A stretch of DNA of 7,601 nt from Thermoleophilaceae bacterium. GTDB lineage: Bacteria > Actinomycetota > Thermoleophilia > Solirubrobacterales > Thermoleophilaceae. The stretch is taken from contig JACCSF010000414.1 of NCBI GenBank assembly GCA_013813135.1, positions 1 to 7,601 of the forward strand. The letters are read 5' to 3'. Numbering within the stretch: the first letter of the stretch is position 1; each line of letters begins with the position of its first letter. Position numbers and translations under genes: made by a program. This document shows, one piece after another, positions 1-6,197 of this stretch. Below the pieces are notes generated by a model. That model saw only the letters and a program-made list of their open reading frames with translations. It searched no databases and was not told the DNA's origin.

Positions 1-405
1 AGCATCGCGCTGATCGACGCCGTCGACGGCGGCAACCTGCGCCGCCTGACCCCCCGGCGCGGGCCCGACGAGCTCAACCCCAACTGGTCTCCCGACGGGG
101 CCAGCATCGTGTTCGAGGTGAACAAGCTCTTCGACGTGAGGCAGTCCGACATCTGGCTCATGAACGCCGACGGGTCCGGCAAGCAGCGGCTGACCAAGAC
201 CAAGTTCTACGAGACAAACCCTGTCTTCTCGCCGGACGGCACACGGATCGCCTTTACCGGCGACCGCGACAACCGGAATCTGTCGAAGCGGCGGCTCGAG
301 CGCGGCTTCGAGCTCTACACGATGGCGGCCGACGGGAGCGACGTGATCAGGGTCACCGATAACCGCCGGGCGGAGCTGTTTCCGGACTGGCAGCCGCTGC
401 CCTGA
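1..405 (+). CDS. TolB-like PD40 beta-propeller protein, C-terminal part
   Basis: The reading frame is open from base 1 and ends at a TGA at 403-405, so 134 residues of the C-terminus are visible and the N-terminus lies outside the window. At least two full PD40/WD40-like blades can be read: 'NPNWSPDGASIVFE', then 'SDIWLMNADGSGKQRLT', then 'NPVFSPDGTRIAFTGDRD', and finally 'ELYTMAADGSDVIRVT' with a closing 'ELFPDWQPLP'. The SPDG turn and the xDGS...xLT strand pair are typical of the TolB propeller and its many actinobacterial relatives, which are usually secreted or envelope proteins that bind peptides or other proteins. The GTG at 109 is an internal Val codon, not a start. The 3' end overlaps the tail of the maf remnant on the other strand by about 50 bases. 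The exact role cannot be told from this fragment. Confidence 0.85.
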   Translation, partial: SIALIDAVDGGNLRRLTPRRGPDELNPNWSPDGASIVFEVNKLFDVRQSDIWLMNADGSGKQRLTKTKFYETNPVFSPDGTRIAFTGDRDNRNLSKRRLERGFELYTMAADGSDVIRVTDNRRAELFPDWQPLP

Positions 406-618
406 GCAGGCCCGGAGCCATCTCCACGAGCGCGCCCATCGGCAGGCCCACGACGTTCAGATAGTCGCCTTGAGTTCCGCGACGAGGGTGGCGCCTTTGC
501 CTTGGATCGCGTAGCCGCCAGCGCGCCCGCGCCACTCGCCGGTGGCCACATAGCGGTCCCCGTCGGAGGCAGCCAGCGGGCGGAAGCGCACCTCGGTCAC
601 GGCCGCCGCGGCGGCCAG
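353..618 (-). pseudogene. maf: maf (nucleotide pyrophosphatase) remnant, truncated and frameshifted
   Basis: Read on the minus strand, about bases 618-475 encode 'AVTEVRFRPLAASDGDRY', then 'VATGEWRGRAGGYAIQGKGA', then 'TLVAEL'. The next segment in another frame, from about 468 to the TGA at 353-355, gives 'GDYLNVVGLPMGALVEMAPG'. Together these are the C-terminal third of Maf/YceF-type house-cleaning pyrophosphatases, which hydrolyse non-canonical nucleoside triphosphates. The frames join if one base is missing near 467-478; as it stands, the upstream frame stops at 457-459. Nothing upstream of the 'TEVRFRPL' strand is present: Maf similarity ends at about 610-620, exactly where recombinase similarity begins on the other strand. 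The N-terminal catalytic part is therefore lost and the gene cannot make an active enzyme. The identification rests on the GDYLNVVGLP signature, which is highly characteristic. A complete copy presumably exists elsewhere if the cell uses Maf. Confidence 0.85.
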
Positions 619-620
619 CC

Positions 621-1206
621 TACGTGTTCGAGGAGCGCCGCTTCCTCACCCGCCACCAGCTCCGTCGTCTGCTCGAGGAGATACCGCCCGCCTGGCGGCC
701 ATTCTTCGACCTGCTCGCCTCTACCGGCCTGCCGATCTAGGAGGCGATTGCGCTGCGCGTCCGCGACGCCCAGCTCGATACTGAGCCTCCGCGCGTCCGG
801 GGTCTGCCGCGCCCTCGTCGCCCGGCCGGCTGACCAGCCCAAGTCCCGCCACGGCCTCCGGATCGTGCCGATCTCCTCGGACCTCGCGAGCGCTCTACTC
901 CCGTTCGCGACACAACGCGCCGAGGACGACGACCTCCTCTTCCGCGGGCCACGCGGCGCTGCCCTTCAGCCCAACAACCTGCGCAACCGCGTCCTCCCGG
1001 CGGCCGAGCGCGCCGGCGTTCCCTGGGCACGCTTCCACACGCTTCGCCACACCTGCCCGTCGCTCGCAGAAGCCGGCGCCGGCCCACTCCGACCACACCG
1101 CTGGATGGGTCACCACTCCGCCAGCTACACGCTCGACACCTACGGACACCTCATCGACGGCGACCTCGCCCTATCGCTCGACCTCGCACGCGAACTCGGT
1201 AACTGA
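621..1206 (+). pseudogene. tyrosine recombinase (phage-type integrase) catalytic-domain relic
   Basis: From 621 in frame 3 the sequence reads 'FLTRHQLRRLLEEIPPAWRP' then 'FFDLLASTGLPI', a TAG stop at 738-740, then 'EAIALRVRDAQLD'. After a frame change near 795-805 it continues in frame 1 as 'KSRHGLRIVPISS', 'FHTLRHTCPSL', 'WMGHHSASYTLDTYGHLID' and a TGA at 1204-1206. This is the integrase catalytic domain: box-I strand, the Lys strand, the HxxR box, GHH, and the nucleophilic Tyr in DTYGHL. Defects are the missing N-terminal core-binding/SAM-like domain, a nonsense codon, one extra base, and Pro in place of the first catalytic Arg (TGLPI, where the family has TGLRI). The enzyme is therefore dead even apart from the stop. 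It abuts the maf remnant directly, which suggests that an integration or deletion event joined the two. No att core or tRNA target was seen beside it. Confidence 0.85.
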
Positions 1207-1518
1207 GCCAACACTCTTCCTCACGCGGTGGCGACCGCGGCACGCATCTCCTACAACACACATCGACGTGTCGCTTTCGATGGGGGAGCAACACTCGCGT
1301 TCGCCCCGGCGCATTTTTCGCGACCGGGTTATCGCTTCGCGCCGGAAGCAGTCGCGGGCCCGGACCGCTCGTGGGCTTCTGCTTGGCGCGAGCGGGACTG
1401 CGGCCAGGGGTTGAGCGCGCAGCGGCCGGTGGGGCCGTGGGCCGACGGCGACGCGGCCCGCGTCATGAGTACTGCCGCCGCAGGTGCAGTTCCTCGGTGA
1501 TCTCGGCGATCGTGGCCG
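1207..1518. other. gene-free stretch with possible minus-strand coding relic
   Basis: This stretch of about 310 bases lies between the recombinase relic and the TetR gene and has no supported complete gene. Plus-strand open frames here have no ribosome site and unlikely compositions. The one suggestive item is on the minus strand: a frame that ends with a TGA at 1463-1465 reads '...TPACAIVTATIAEITEEL' then 'HLRRQYS', with strongly GC-biased third positions, and continues upstream inside the 3' end of the TetR gene in a different frame. It has no credible start codon and I do not recognise it. It could be the tail of an old gene or chance. No hairpin with a T-tract was seen. Confidence 0.4.
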
Positions 1519-2151
1519 TCACGATCGCGCACGCCGGGGTTTCGGGCGATGGGAGGGTGATCGGGCGGGTACCGAGGCCGGCCTTGCCGCGGCCGCAGGC
1601 GAGGTCATGAGTTCGACGAGGGTGTCGAGGCGAGTCGGTTGAGTGGACCGGATCTCCTCGTTGCGGCCGAGATGGTGGTGGCCGATGTAGAAGGCGTAGG
1701 CCAGCCAGGCGCGGTCGTCGGCTTCGTGGTCCTCGAGCCCGAGCTCGACGAAGATCCTGCGCAGGAACTGCAGCCGGGCGTGGGTGACGCGGGCGAACGC
1801 GGAAGCGACGAGGGGGTCGTCGGCGGCCGCCGCGAGCGCAATCTCGATCTCGTCAGCCGGTCGTTCGTAAACCTCCCGGAAGACGTAGCGGAGGCGTTCG
1901 ACGGGGTCGCTGATCGCCTCGGCGTCGGGGATGAGCTCTGTCGTGTCCTCTCGTTCCCACTGCTCCAGAGCTGCGTCGATCAGCTCCCGGCGGTCGCGGA
2001 AGTGCCAGTAGAAGCTGCCGCGGCTCGCACCCAGCTGCTTGGCCAGCCGGTCGATCGCGACGCCGGCGACGCCGCCCTCGGCCAAGGAGTCGAGCGCCGC
2101 GCGGGTCCAGTCCTGCCGATTCAGCAGTCGCTTCCCGCCACGAGTCGCCAT
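1519..2151 (-). CDS. TetR/AcrR-family transcriptional repressor
   Basis: An intact 210-residue protein when started at the ATG at 2151. A TTG two codons upstream (2157) is possible but less likely. Residues 12-58 form the usual N-terminal helix-turn-helix: 'TRAALDSLAEGGVAGVAIDR' then 'LAKQLGASRGSFYWHFRDRR', the classic SxGSFYWHF recognition-helix region. The remainder is the helical ligand-binding and dimerisation domain, typically less conserved. The last 25 or so residues, after 'DTLVELMTSP', are rich in Ala, Pro, Arg and Ser and look like read-through into non-coding sequence. There is no clear Shine-Dalgarno site. A TACACT -10-like box at 2168-2163 would put the transcript start only a few bases from the start codon, so a leaderless or nearly leaderless message is possible. 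The gene is divergent from an SRPBCC-DUF3995 gene, with a direct-repeat pair between them, so it probably represses that gene and itself. The ligand is unknown. Confidence 0.9.
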   Translation of the reverse strand: MATRGGKRLLNRQDWTRAALDSLAEGGVAGVAIDRLAKQLGASRGSFYWHFRDRRELIDAALEQWEREDTTELIPDAEAISDPVERLRYVFREVYERPADEIEIALAAAADDPLVASAFARVTHARLQFLRRIFVELGLEDHEADDRAWLAYAFYIGHHHLGRNEEIRSTQPTRLDTLVELMTSPAAAARPASVPARSPSHRPKPRRARS

Positions 2152-2157
2152 TCCCAA

Positions 2158-2193
2158 ACAGTAGTGTATGGTGGTCTAGACAGTTATGTATGG
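2158..2193. promoter_or_regulatory. tandem 14-bp direct repeats, candidate TetR operator
   Basis: Two copies of a 14-base element, ACAGTAGTGTATGG at 2158-2171 and ACAGTTATGTATGG at 2180-2193, match at 12 of 14 positions and are spaced 22 bp start to start, about two helical turns. A GTCTAGAC palindrome lies between them at 2175-2182. The element fills the space between the TetR start codon (2151) and the ribosome site of the divergent gene (2205-2209). Possible -10 boxes overlap both copies: TACACT on the minus strand at 2168-2163 and TATGTA on the plus strand at 2185-2190. Binding there would block both promoters. That TetR is the binder is inferred from position only. Confidence 0.55.
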
Positions 2194-2216
2194 AAAGCGA
2201 CGACAGGAGCGGTCGG

Positions 2217-3276
2217 ATGAAGGTGCACAACGTCCACTCTCGTGATCTCCCGGCTCCTCCCGAGCGCGTTGGTGCTCTGATCGACGGCCTCGGCAGCGAG
2301 GACGACCGGCTGTGGCCGGCCGAGCGCTGGCTGACCGCGCCGTTCGAACTCGACGGCCCGCTCGCGGTCCGGGACGCGCAGCCGCCAGGGTCAGATCCGA
2401 CAGACGATCGAGGAGTACGACCCGGGACGGCGGCTCGTGTTGCGCTTCGCGCCCGGGCTGGGCCTGGTCGGCACGCATCGCCTCGAGGTCCAGCCAGTCG
2501 GCGCTCACCGGACCCGGATGACCCACAGGCTCGAGTGCCGGGTCGAGCCGAAGATGGTCGTGCTGTACCCGATCCTGATCCGCCAGCACGATGCGCTGGT
2601 GGAAGATCTCCTCGACCGGGCCGAGCTCGCGACGACCGGACGAATCGCCCGCCCGTCGCGCTGGCCGCTGTCGGTGCGAATCGCCAACTCGGCCGAGCTC
2701 AGAGTGGCCCGCTGGCGCGGGAAGCTTCCGCCACCGGACCCCGCGTCCGGCGCGCTCGTCGGCCGCCACGCCCGCGTCGCCGCCATCGCCGTTCCGGCCG
2801 TGATGCTCGCTATCGCCGCCCTCCACGCCGCCTGGGCGCTCGGCTCGCCTTGGCCGGCCGGCAGCGAGCCCGAGCTCGCCGAGCATGTGCTCAGTCAAGG
2901 CGAACGACAGCAGCTCGATGGCGGACTCCCGCCGGCGCCCGTGACGTGGGCGGTGGCGCTAGCGCTCCTGGCTGCCGCCGCGATCGTCCGCGCCGCGGCA
3001 ACCGGCCCACGCTCCCGCGCGCTGCGCCGCGCGGCGTGGGGTGTTGCGGCGGTCTTCGTCGCGCGCGGAGTGGTCTACATTCCCTCCGACCTGATCGGCG
3101 GCCTCGACGACGCCTACCAGCGTTTCGACCTGGCGATCTACTCGCCGCTGTGTCTGGCCCTCGGCGCCGGGACGGCGGTCGTGGCCCGGCGCGCGTCGGC
3201 TGCCAGCCGGCTGATGCCAGCTGGGCCGACGGATCGGGCCGCCTCGCCCGTCATCAGTCAAGGACACGGCCCATGA
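2217..3276 (+). pseudogene. SRPBCC-DUF3995 fusion membrane protein, frameshifted
   Basis: The start is the ATG at 2217, preceded by AGGAG at 2205-2209 with 7-base spacing. The first part, 'MKVHNVHSRDLPAPPERVGA' then 'LIDGLGSEDDRLWPAERW', is an SRPBCC (START/Bet v1-like ligand-binding fold) N-terminus. The frame is lost between about 2370 and 2388; one surplus base (or two missing) restores it, after which 'GQIRQTIEEYDPGRRLVLRF' and 'TRMTHRLECRVEPKMVVLYP' complete the domain in frame 1. From about 2764 comes a second domain of roughly 150 residues with four hydrophobic segments: near 2785-2845 ('LHAAWALG'), 2941-2997 ('PVTWAVALALL'), 3031-3105 ('VFVARGVVYIPSDL') and 3124-3186 ('FDLAIYSPLCLALG'). 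The last two match the DUF3995 integral-membrane family. Coding character is strong on both sides of the shift, so the lesion is recent or a sequence error. The function is unknown; the gene is probably controlled by the divergent TetR protein. Confidence 0.8.
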
Positions 3277-3312
3277 CCGCACACGCCATCGGTGACCGCG
3301 CTAAGGACCGAC

Positions 3313-3319
3313 AAGGAGG
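3313..3319 (+). promoter_or_regulatory. strong Shine-Dalgarno-like site without a clear gene
   Basis: AAGGAGG at 3313-3319 is the best ribosome-binding match in the window, but no ATG or GTG lies 5-10 bases downstream. The nearest candidate is a TTG at 3332-3334, 12 bases away, opening a frame of roughly 58 codons with an arginine-rich, non-protein-like end. It may be the relic of a lost gene start or a leader for the SRPBCC gene at 3435. Confidence 0.3.
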
Positions 3320-3434
3320 ACAACTCCAACATTGACAAACCCGTCAGCCTCTACCCGCAGCCGCGCGCTGCGAGCGCCGGTAAATGTGAGTGATCGCTCA
3401 CAACGGGCGCGCCGGCGATGCGACGGTTGCGGTC

Positions 3435-3890
3435 GTGACGGAATGGACTTCAACGGCGCGAGCGAATGCGACGGCGGAGCAGCTGCTCGAGGTGCTCACG
3501 CGTCCTGAGGAGATCCGCCGGTGGTCGCCCGTGGACTTCGACATCGACGATCTCGACGGCCGCCGACTCGCAGCCGGGACGCGCGGGCGGGTCACGGGAA
3601 GGCTGGCGGGTGTGCGGGTGGGCTTCGACGTGGAGATCCACGTGGCCGACCAAGCCCGGCTCGAGCTCTCGGCCCAGGGTCCGATCGGCCTGCACGTGCG
3701 TTACGAGCTGGCGGCCGACGACGCTGGCTCATCGCTCAACGCATCCGTGTCGATGCGCCCCAGCCGCGGCCTCACCGGGCGACTCGTGGCGAACGCCACC
3801 GCGGCGCTTCTCTCAGCCGGTGTGCTGGACGGCGCCACGGGCCGTATCGCCCGCGTCGCCGAGTCGCTTCCGCTCGCCGCGGCCGCTTAG
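3435..3890 (+). CDS. SRPBCC (START/Bet v1-like) family protein
   Basis: An intact single-domain protein of 151 residues from the GTG at 3435; an in-frame GTG at 3390 would add 15 residues. I prefer 3435 because 'TEWTSTARANATAEQLLEVL' is the usual beginning of the fold: first strand, then the two short helices. Neither start has a good ribosome site. Next come 'TRPEEIRRWSPVDFDIDDLD', the glycine-rich strand 'GTRGRVTGRLAGVRVGFDVE', and a C-terminal long helix 'LVANATAALLSAGVLDGATG'. This order is that of polyketide-cyclase/dehydrase-like lipid- and small-molecule-binding proteins, which form a deep hydrophobic pocket. No catalytic residues can be assigned. It is cytoplasmic, with no signal peptide. 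It follows the SRPBCC-DUF3995 gene on the same strand after about 160 bases, so co-transcription is possible but not shown. It is the only undamaged SRPBCC gene of the three here. Confidence 0.8.
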   Translation: MTEWTSTARANATAEQLLEVLTRPEEIRRWSPVDFDIDDLDGRRLAAGTRGRVTGRLAGVRVGFDVEIHVADQARLELSAQGPIGLHVRYELAADDAGSSLNASVSMRPSRGLTGRLVANATAALLSAGVLDGATGRIARVAESLPLAAAA

Positions 3891-3892
3891 CC

Positions 3893-3909
3893 CCCGGGTG
3901 TCCACCGGG
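3893..3909. terminator. short GC hairpin after SRPBCC stop, weak terminator candidate
   Basis: CCCGGGTG, a 2-base loop and CACCGGG form a stem of seven pairs with one bulged G, beginning 3 bases after the stop codon. There is no T-tract. In GC-rich actinobacteria such hairpins sometimes end transcripts, but chance pairing is just as plausible. The remaining sequence to 4172 (about 260 bases) holds no gene that I can support. Confidence 0.2.
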
Positions 3910-4172
3910 CCTGGTCGTCGCCGCAGACGGAACGAGACGATGGCTCGAGCTGGGAGCACGACTTCGACCTGACATATACGAAGGTCGCGTAACGCCGCTA
4001 TCTTGTGGCCCGGCGCCGTCTCGCGCCCAATCCTCGATTCCGGCGCTCACGCCGCCGGCTCAAGCGGGGGCAAAGGGGGCTCGAGCCTTCGGGACGCCGG
4101 TCTGATGCTGCCCTTTCCGGCGGGGCGCCGCGAGCGTGAGTCCCGGTGCCGCCGCCACGAGAGGAGCACCAG

Positions 4173-4833
4173 ATGACCAGGCAGAAGTCGTTCAAGCGGC
4201 TCGTCCGTTCGCGGATGGACAAGACGGGCGAGAGCTACACGGCGGCGCGGGCGGCGCTGTTGGCGGCGGAGGAGCCGAAGGCGACGGAGGGGCCGGCGCT
4301 CGGGATGTCGGACGAGGCGATCCGGCGCAGGACGGGGCGGGGATGGGAGGAGTGGTTCGAGCTGCTCGACGAATGGGGCGCGCACGAGCGACCGCACAGC
4401 GAGGTCGCGCGCTGGGTTGCCGAAGCGCACGGGATCGAGGGCTGGAGCGCGCAGGCTGTGACCGTCACCTACGAGCGCGCCCGCGGCCTGCGCGCGGTCG
4501 GAGAGGGTCCCGACGGCTTCACGATCACCGCCTCGAAGACCGTGGCGGTGCCGGTCGAGCGGCTCTTCGAGGCGTTCCTCGACGAGTCGCTGCGCCGGCG
4601 GTGGCTGCCCGAGGGCGAGCTCCGCGAGCGCACCGCCTTGAGGCCGAAGTCGGCCCGCTTCGACTGGGTGTGACGGGGAGACCCGGGTCAACGTGTGGTT
4701 GACGGCGAAGGGCGCGGCGAAGAGCGTCGCGGCGGTCCAGCACGAGCGACTGGCCGACGCCGACGAGGCGGAACGCAAGAAGGCCTTCTGGAGGGAGCGG
4801 GTTGCCGCGCTGAAGGAGGTGCTGGAGGGATGA
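4173..4833 (+). pseudogene. DUF4287-SRPBCC protein gene with one frameshift
   Basis: The ATG at 4173 has GAGGAG at 4161-4166, 6 bases upstream. The N-terminal half, 'MTRQKSFKRLVRSRMDKTGE', 'SYTAARAALLAAEE', 'SDEAIRRRTGRGWEEWFELL' and 'GIEGWSAQAVTVTYERARG', matches the DUF4287 type of helical domain. An SRPBCC domain follows: 'FTITASKTVAVPVERLFEAF' and 'WLPEGELRERTALRPKSARF'. The frame runs into TGA at 4671-4673 just after 'FDW'. In frame 1 from 4672 the domain continues as 'DGETRVNVWLTAKGAAKSVA', 'AVQHERLADADEAERKKAFW' and 'RERVAALKEVLEG', ending at TGA 4831-4833. One extra base in the TGGGTGTGAC stretch explains everything. The downstream half is fully protein-like, with GC-rich third positions, so the shift is recent or a sequence error. 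The full product would be about 219 residues and cytoplasmic. The role is unknown; relatives are annotated only by domain. Confidence 0.85.
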
Positions 4834-4892
4834 GCGCCGTGGTCCGCTGACGCTTCGACTACGCGGAGCCGACCGCTGCGCGCCCCGGCTCG

Positions 4893-5304
4893 TCAGTCAG
4901 AATCGCGGCTGAGGTCCACGGTCTCGCCGATCGGCAGCCACCGCACGAGGCGGCGGATGTCCTCTGGCGCCTCGCGAACTCGCGCTCGAGGTCCTCTCGC
5001 CCCTGCCGGAAGTGCTTCCAGCCTACGTAGTGGATCGGGATCACCGTGCGCGCCCGGATCAGGCTGCACAGCTCTACGCCTTCGTTGGCGGTCATGGTGT
5101 AGAGCAGCGGCCCCGACACATCGCCGACGATCGGGCGGCTCAGCGGCGGGCCGTGACGGCACCGCGTGGCGGTGATCTCGATCGTCGGCCGCCCCGCCTC
5201 GAGTCGCGTGGAGGCCCAGGACTCGAGCCCGCGGGCGCCGGCTCCCAGGCGCTTCGCCCCGGGGGCCGTGGGGCCCCGATGTGGGTGGTGTGGACGTTCC
5301 TCAT
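4893..5304 (-). pseudogene. metallo-beta-lactamase-fold hydrolase relic with internal deletions
   Basis: Pieces of an UlaG-like/Lactamase_B_2-type metal-dependent hydrolase can be read in order on the minus strand. The N-terminus 'MRNVHTTHIG' starts at the ATG at 5304. In another frame from about 5260 come 'GAKRLGAGARGLESWASTRL' and 'PTIEITATRCRHGPPLSRPI' then 'VGDV'. Directly joined to this is 'SGPLLYTMTANEGVEL', then 'RARTVIPIHYVGWKHFRQGR' and 'EDLEREFA'. After a one-base loss near 4962 follows 'APEDIRRLVRWLPIGETVDL', with the stop at 4893-4895. Missing are the block between 'HIG' and 'GAKRLG', which normally carries the HxHxD metal-binding motif, and the block between 'GDV' and 'SGPL', which carries the later metal-binding Asp. 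Only about 130 codons remain of a family usually around 250-270 residues long, so it cannot be active. Its start lies 55 bases from the divergent alpha/beta hydrolase gene. Confidence 0.8.
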
Positions 5305-5358
5305 ACGCTGTGCTGCGCCGGCGGAGCTTGACCGAAGCAGCGACTCGAAGGAGAAGTG

Positions 5359-6195
5359 ATGGTGACGGAACAGGAAGCGCGGCAGGTCGACAGGGCGAAC
5401 GAGAGCGGCCGTCAGCCGGTTGTGTTCATCCATGGGCTCTGGCTGTTGCCGAGCAGTTGGCAGAACTGGGCCACGGCCTTCGAGGAGGCCGGCTACACCG
5501 CGCTGACGCCCGGGTGGCCGGACGACCCCGAGACGGTCGAGGAGGCGAAGGCGCACCCCGAGGTGTTCGTGGGCAAGACCATCAAGCAGGTCGCCGACCA
5601 CTACGCCGAGGTGATCCGCAAGCTGACGAACAAGCCGGCGGTCATCGGGCACTCCTTCGGCGGGCTGTTCACTCAGATCGTCGCCGGGCGCGGACTGGCG
5701 GCGGCGGCGGTGGCGATCAGCCCCGCGCCGTTCCGAGGTGTCTTGCCGCTGCCGATCGCCGCGCTGAGGTCCTCGTTCCCGGTGCTCCGCAACCCGGCCA
5801 ACCGCAACCGGGCGATCGGACTCACGTACCCGCAGTTCCGCTACGCCTTCGCCAACAAGGTGAGCGAGGACGAGGCCGCGCGGCTGTACGAGGCCTATTC
5901 GGTGCCCGGACCCGGGAGGCTGATCTTCCAGGCGGCGACCGCCAACACGAATCCCTGGACCGAGGCGAAGGTCGACAGCAAGAACCCCGAGCGCGGGCCG
6001 CTGCTGATCATCTCGACCGACGACGATCACACCGTGCCGTGGGCGATCGCGAACGCCTCGTTCAAGAAACAGCAGCGCAACCACGGCGTCACGGAGATCA
6101 CCAAGGTCCCCGACCGCGGGCACGCGTTCACGCTCGACAGCGGCTGGCGCGACGTCGCCGACAAGGCGCTGGGGTTCGTCAAGCGGTTCGTCTAG
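5359..6195 (+). CDS. alpha/beta-fold hydrolase
   Basis: An intact 278-residue protein from the ATG at 5359, with AAGGAG at 5348-5353 giving 5-base spacing; the GTG directly before it (5356) would sit too close to the site. The fold's landmarks are present: the oxyanion strand 'VVFIHGLW' (residues 21-28), the nucleophile elbow 'GHSFGG' with Ser99, a lid region between about residues 125 and 205, the acidic residue in 'LLIISTDDDHTVPW' (Asp221-223), and the catalytic His255 in 'DRGHAFTLDSGW'. The Ser-Asp-His triad implies hydrolysis of an ester, lactone or similar bond; the substrate cannot be read from the sequence. There is no signal peptide, so it is probably cytoplasmic. It is divergent from the ruined metallo-hydrolase and convergent with the LacI-type gene, with only 2 bases between stop codons. 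I see no clear promoter; TTGACC at 5328-5333 lacks a matching -10 box. Confidence 0.9.
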   Translation: MVTEQEARQVDRANESGRQPVVFIHGLWLLPSSWQNWATAFEEAGYTALTPGWPDDPETVEEAKAHPEVFVGKTIKQVADHYAEVIRKLTNKPAVIGHSFGGLFTQIVAGRGLAAAAVAISPAPFRGVLPLPIAALRSSFPVLRNPANRNRAIGLTYPQFRYAFANKVSEDEAARLYEAYSVPGPGRLIFQAATANTNPWTEAKVDSKNPERGPLLIISTDDDHTVPWAIANASFKKQQRNHGVTEITKVPDRGHAFTLDSGWRDVADKALGFVKRFV

Positions 6196-6197
6196 GG

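Noticed and set aside
2370..2388. Programmed ribosomal frameshift in the SRPBCC-DUF3995 gene
   Set aside because: No slippery run or downstream structure was visible, and several unrelated genes nearby carry similar one-base shifts.
2176..2898. 240-codon minus-strand open frame opposite the SRPBCC-DUF3995 gene
   Set aside because: No domain-like pattern; the plus strand in two joined frames clearly encodes known domains.
3332..3354. TTGACA as a -35 box for the SRPBCC gene
   Set aside because: No -10-like hexamer occurs at 16-19 bases downstream; the region is CG-rich.
4000..4090. Possible tRNA, suggested by a CTCGATTCCGGCGC stretch
   Set aside because: No acceptor stem, D-arm or anticodon arm could be paired around it.
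3521..4105. 194-codon plus-strand frame overlapping the stand-alone SRPBCC gene
   Set aside because: Arg/Ala/Gly-rich shadow of the real frame with no ribosome site.
4830..4850. ATGA overlap opening a new downstream gene after the DUF4287-SRPBCC gene
   Set aside because: The frame stops after six codons and nothing protein-like follows in the next 40 bases before the minus-strand relic ends.
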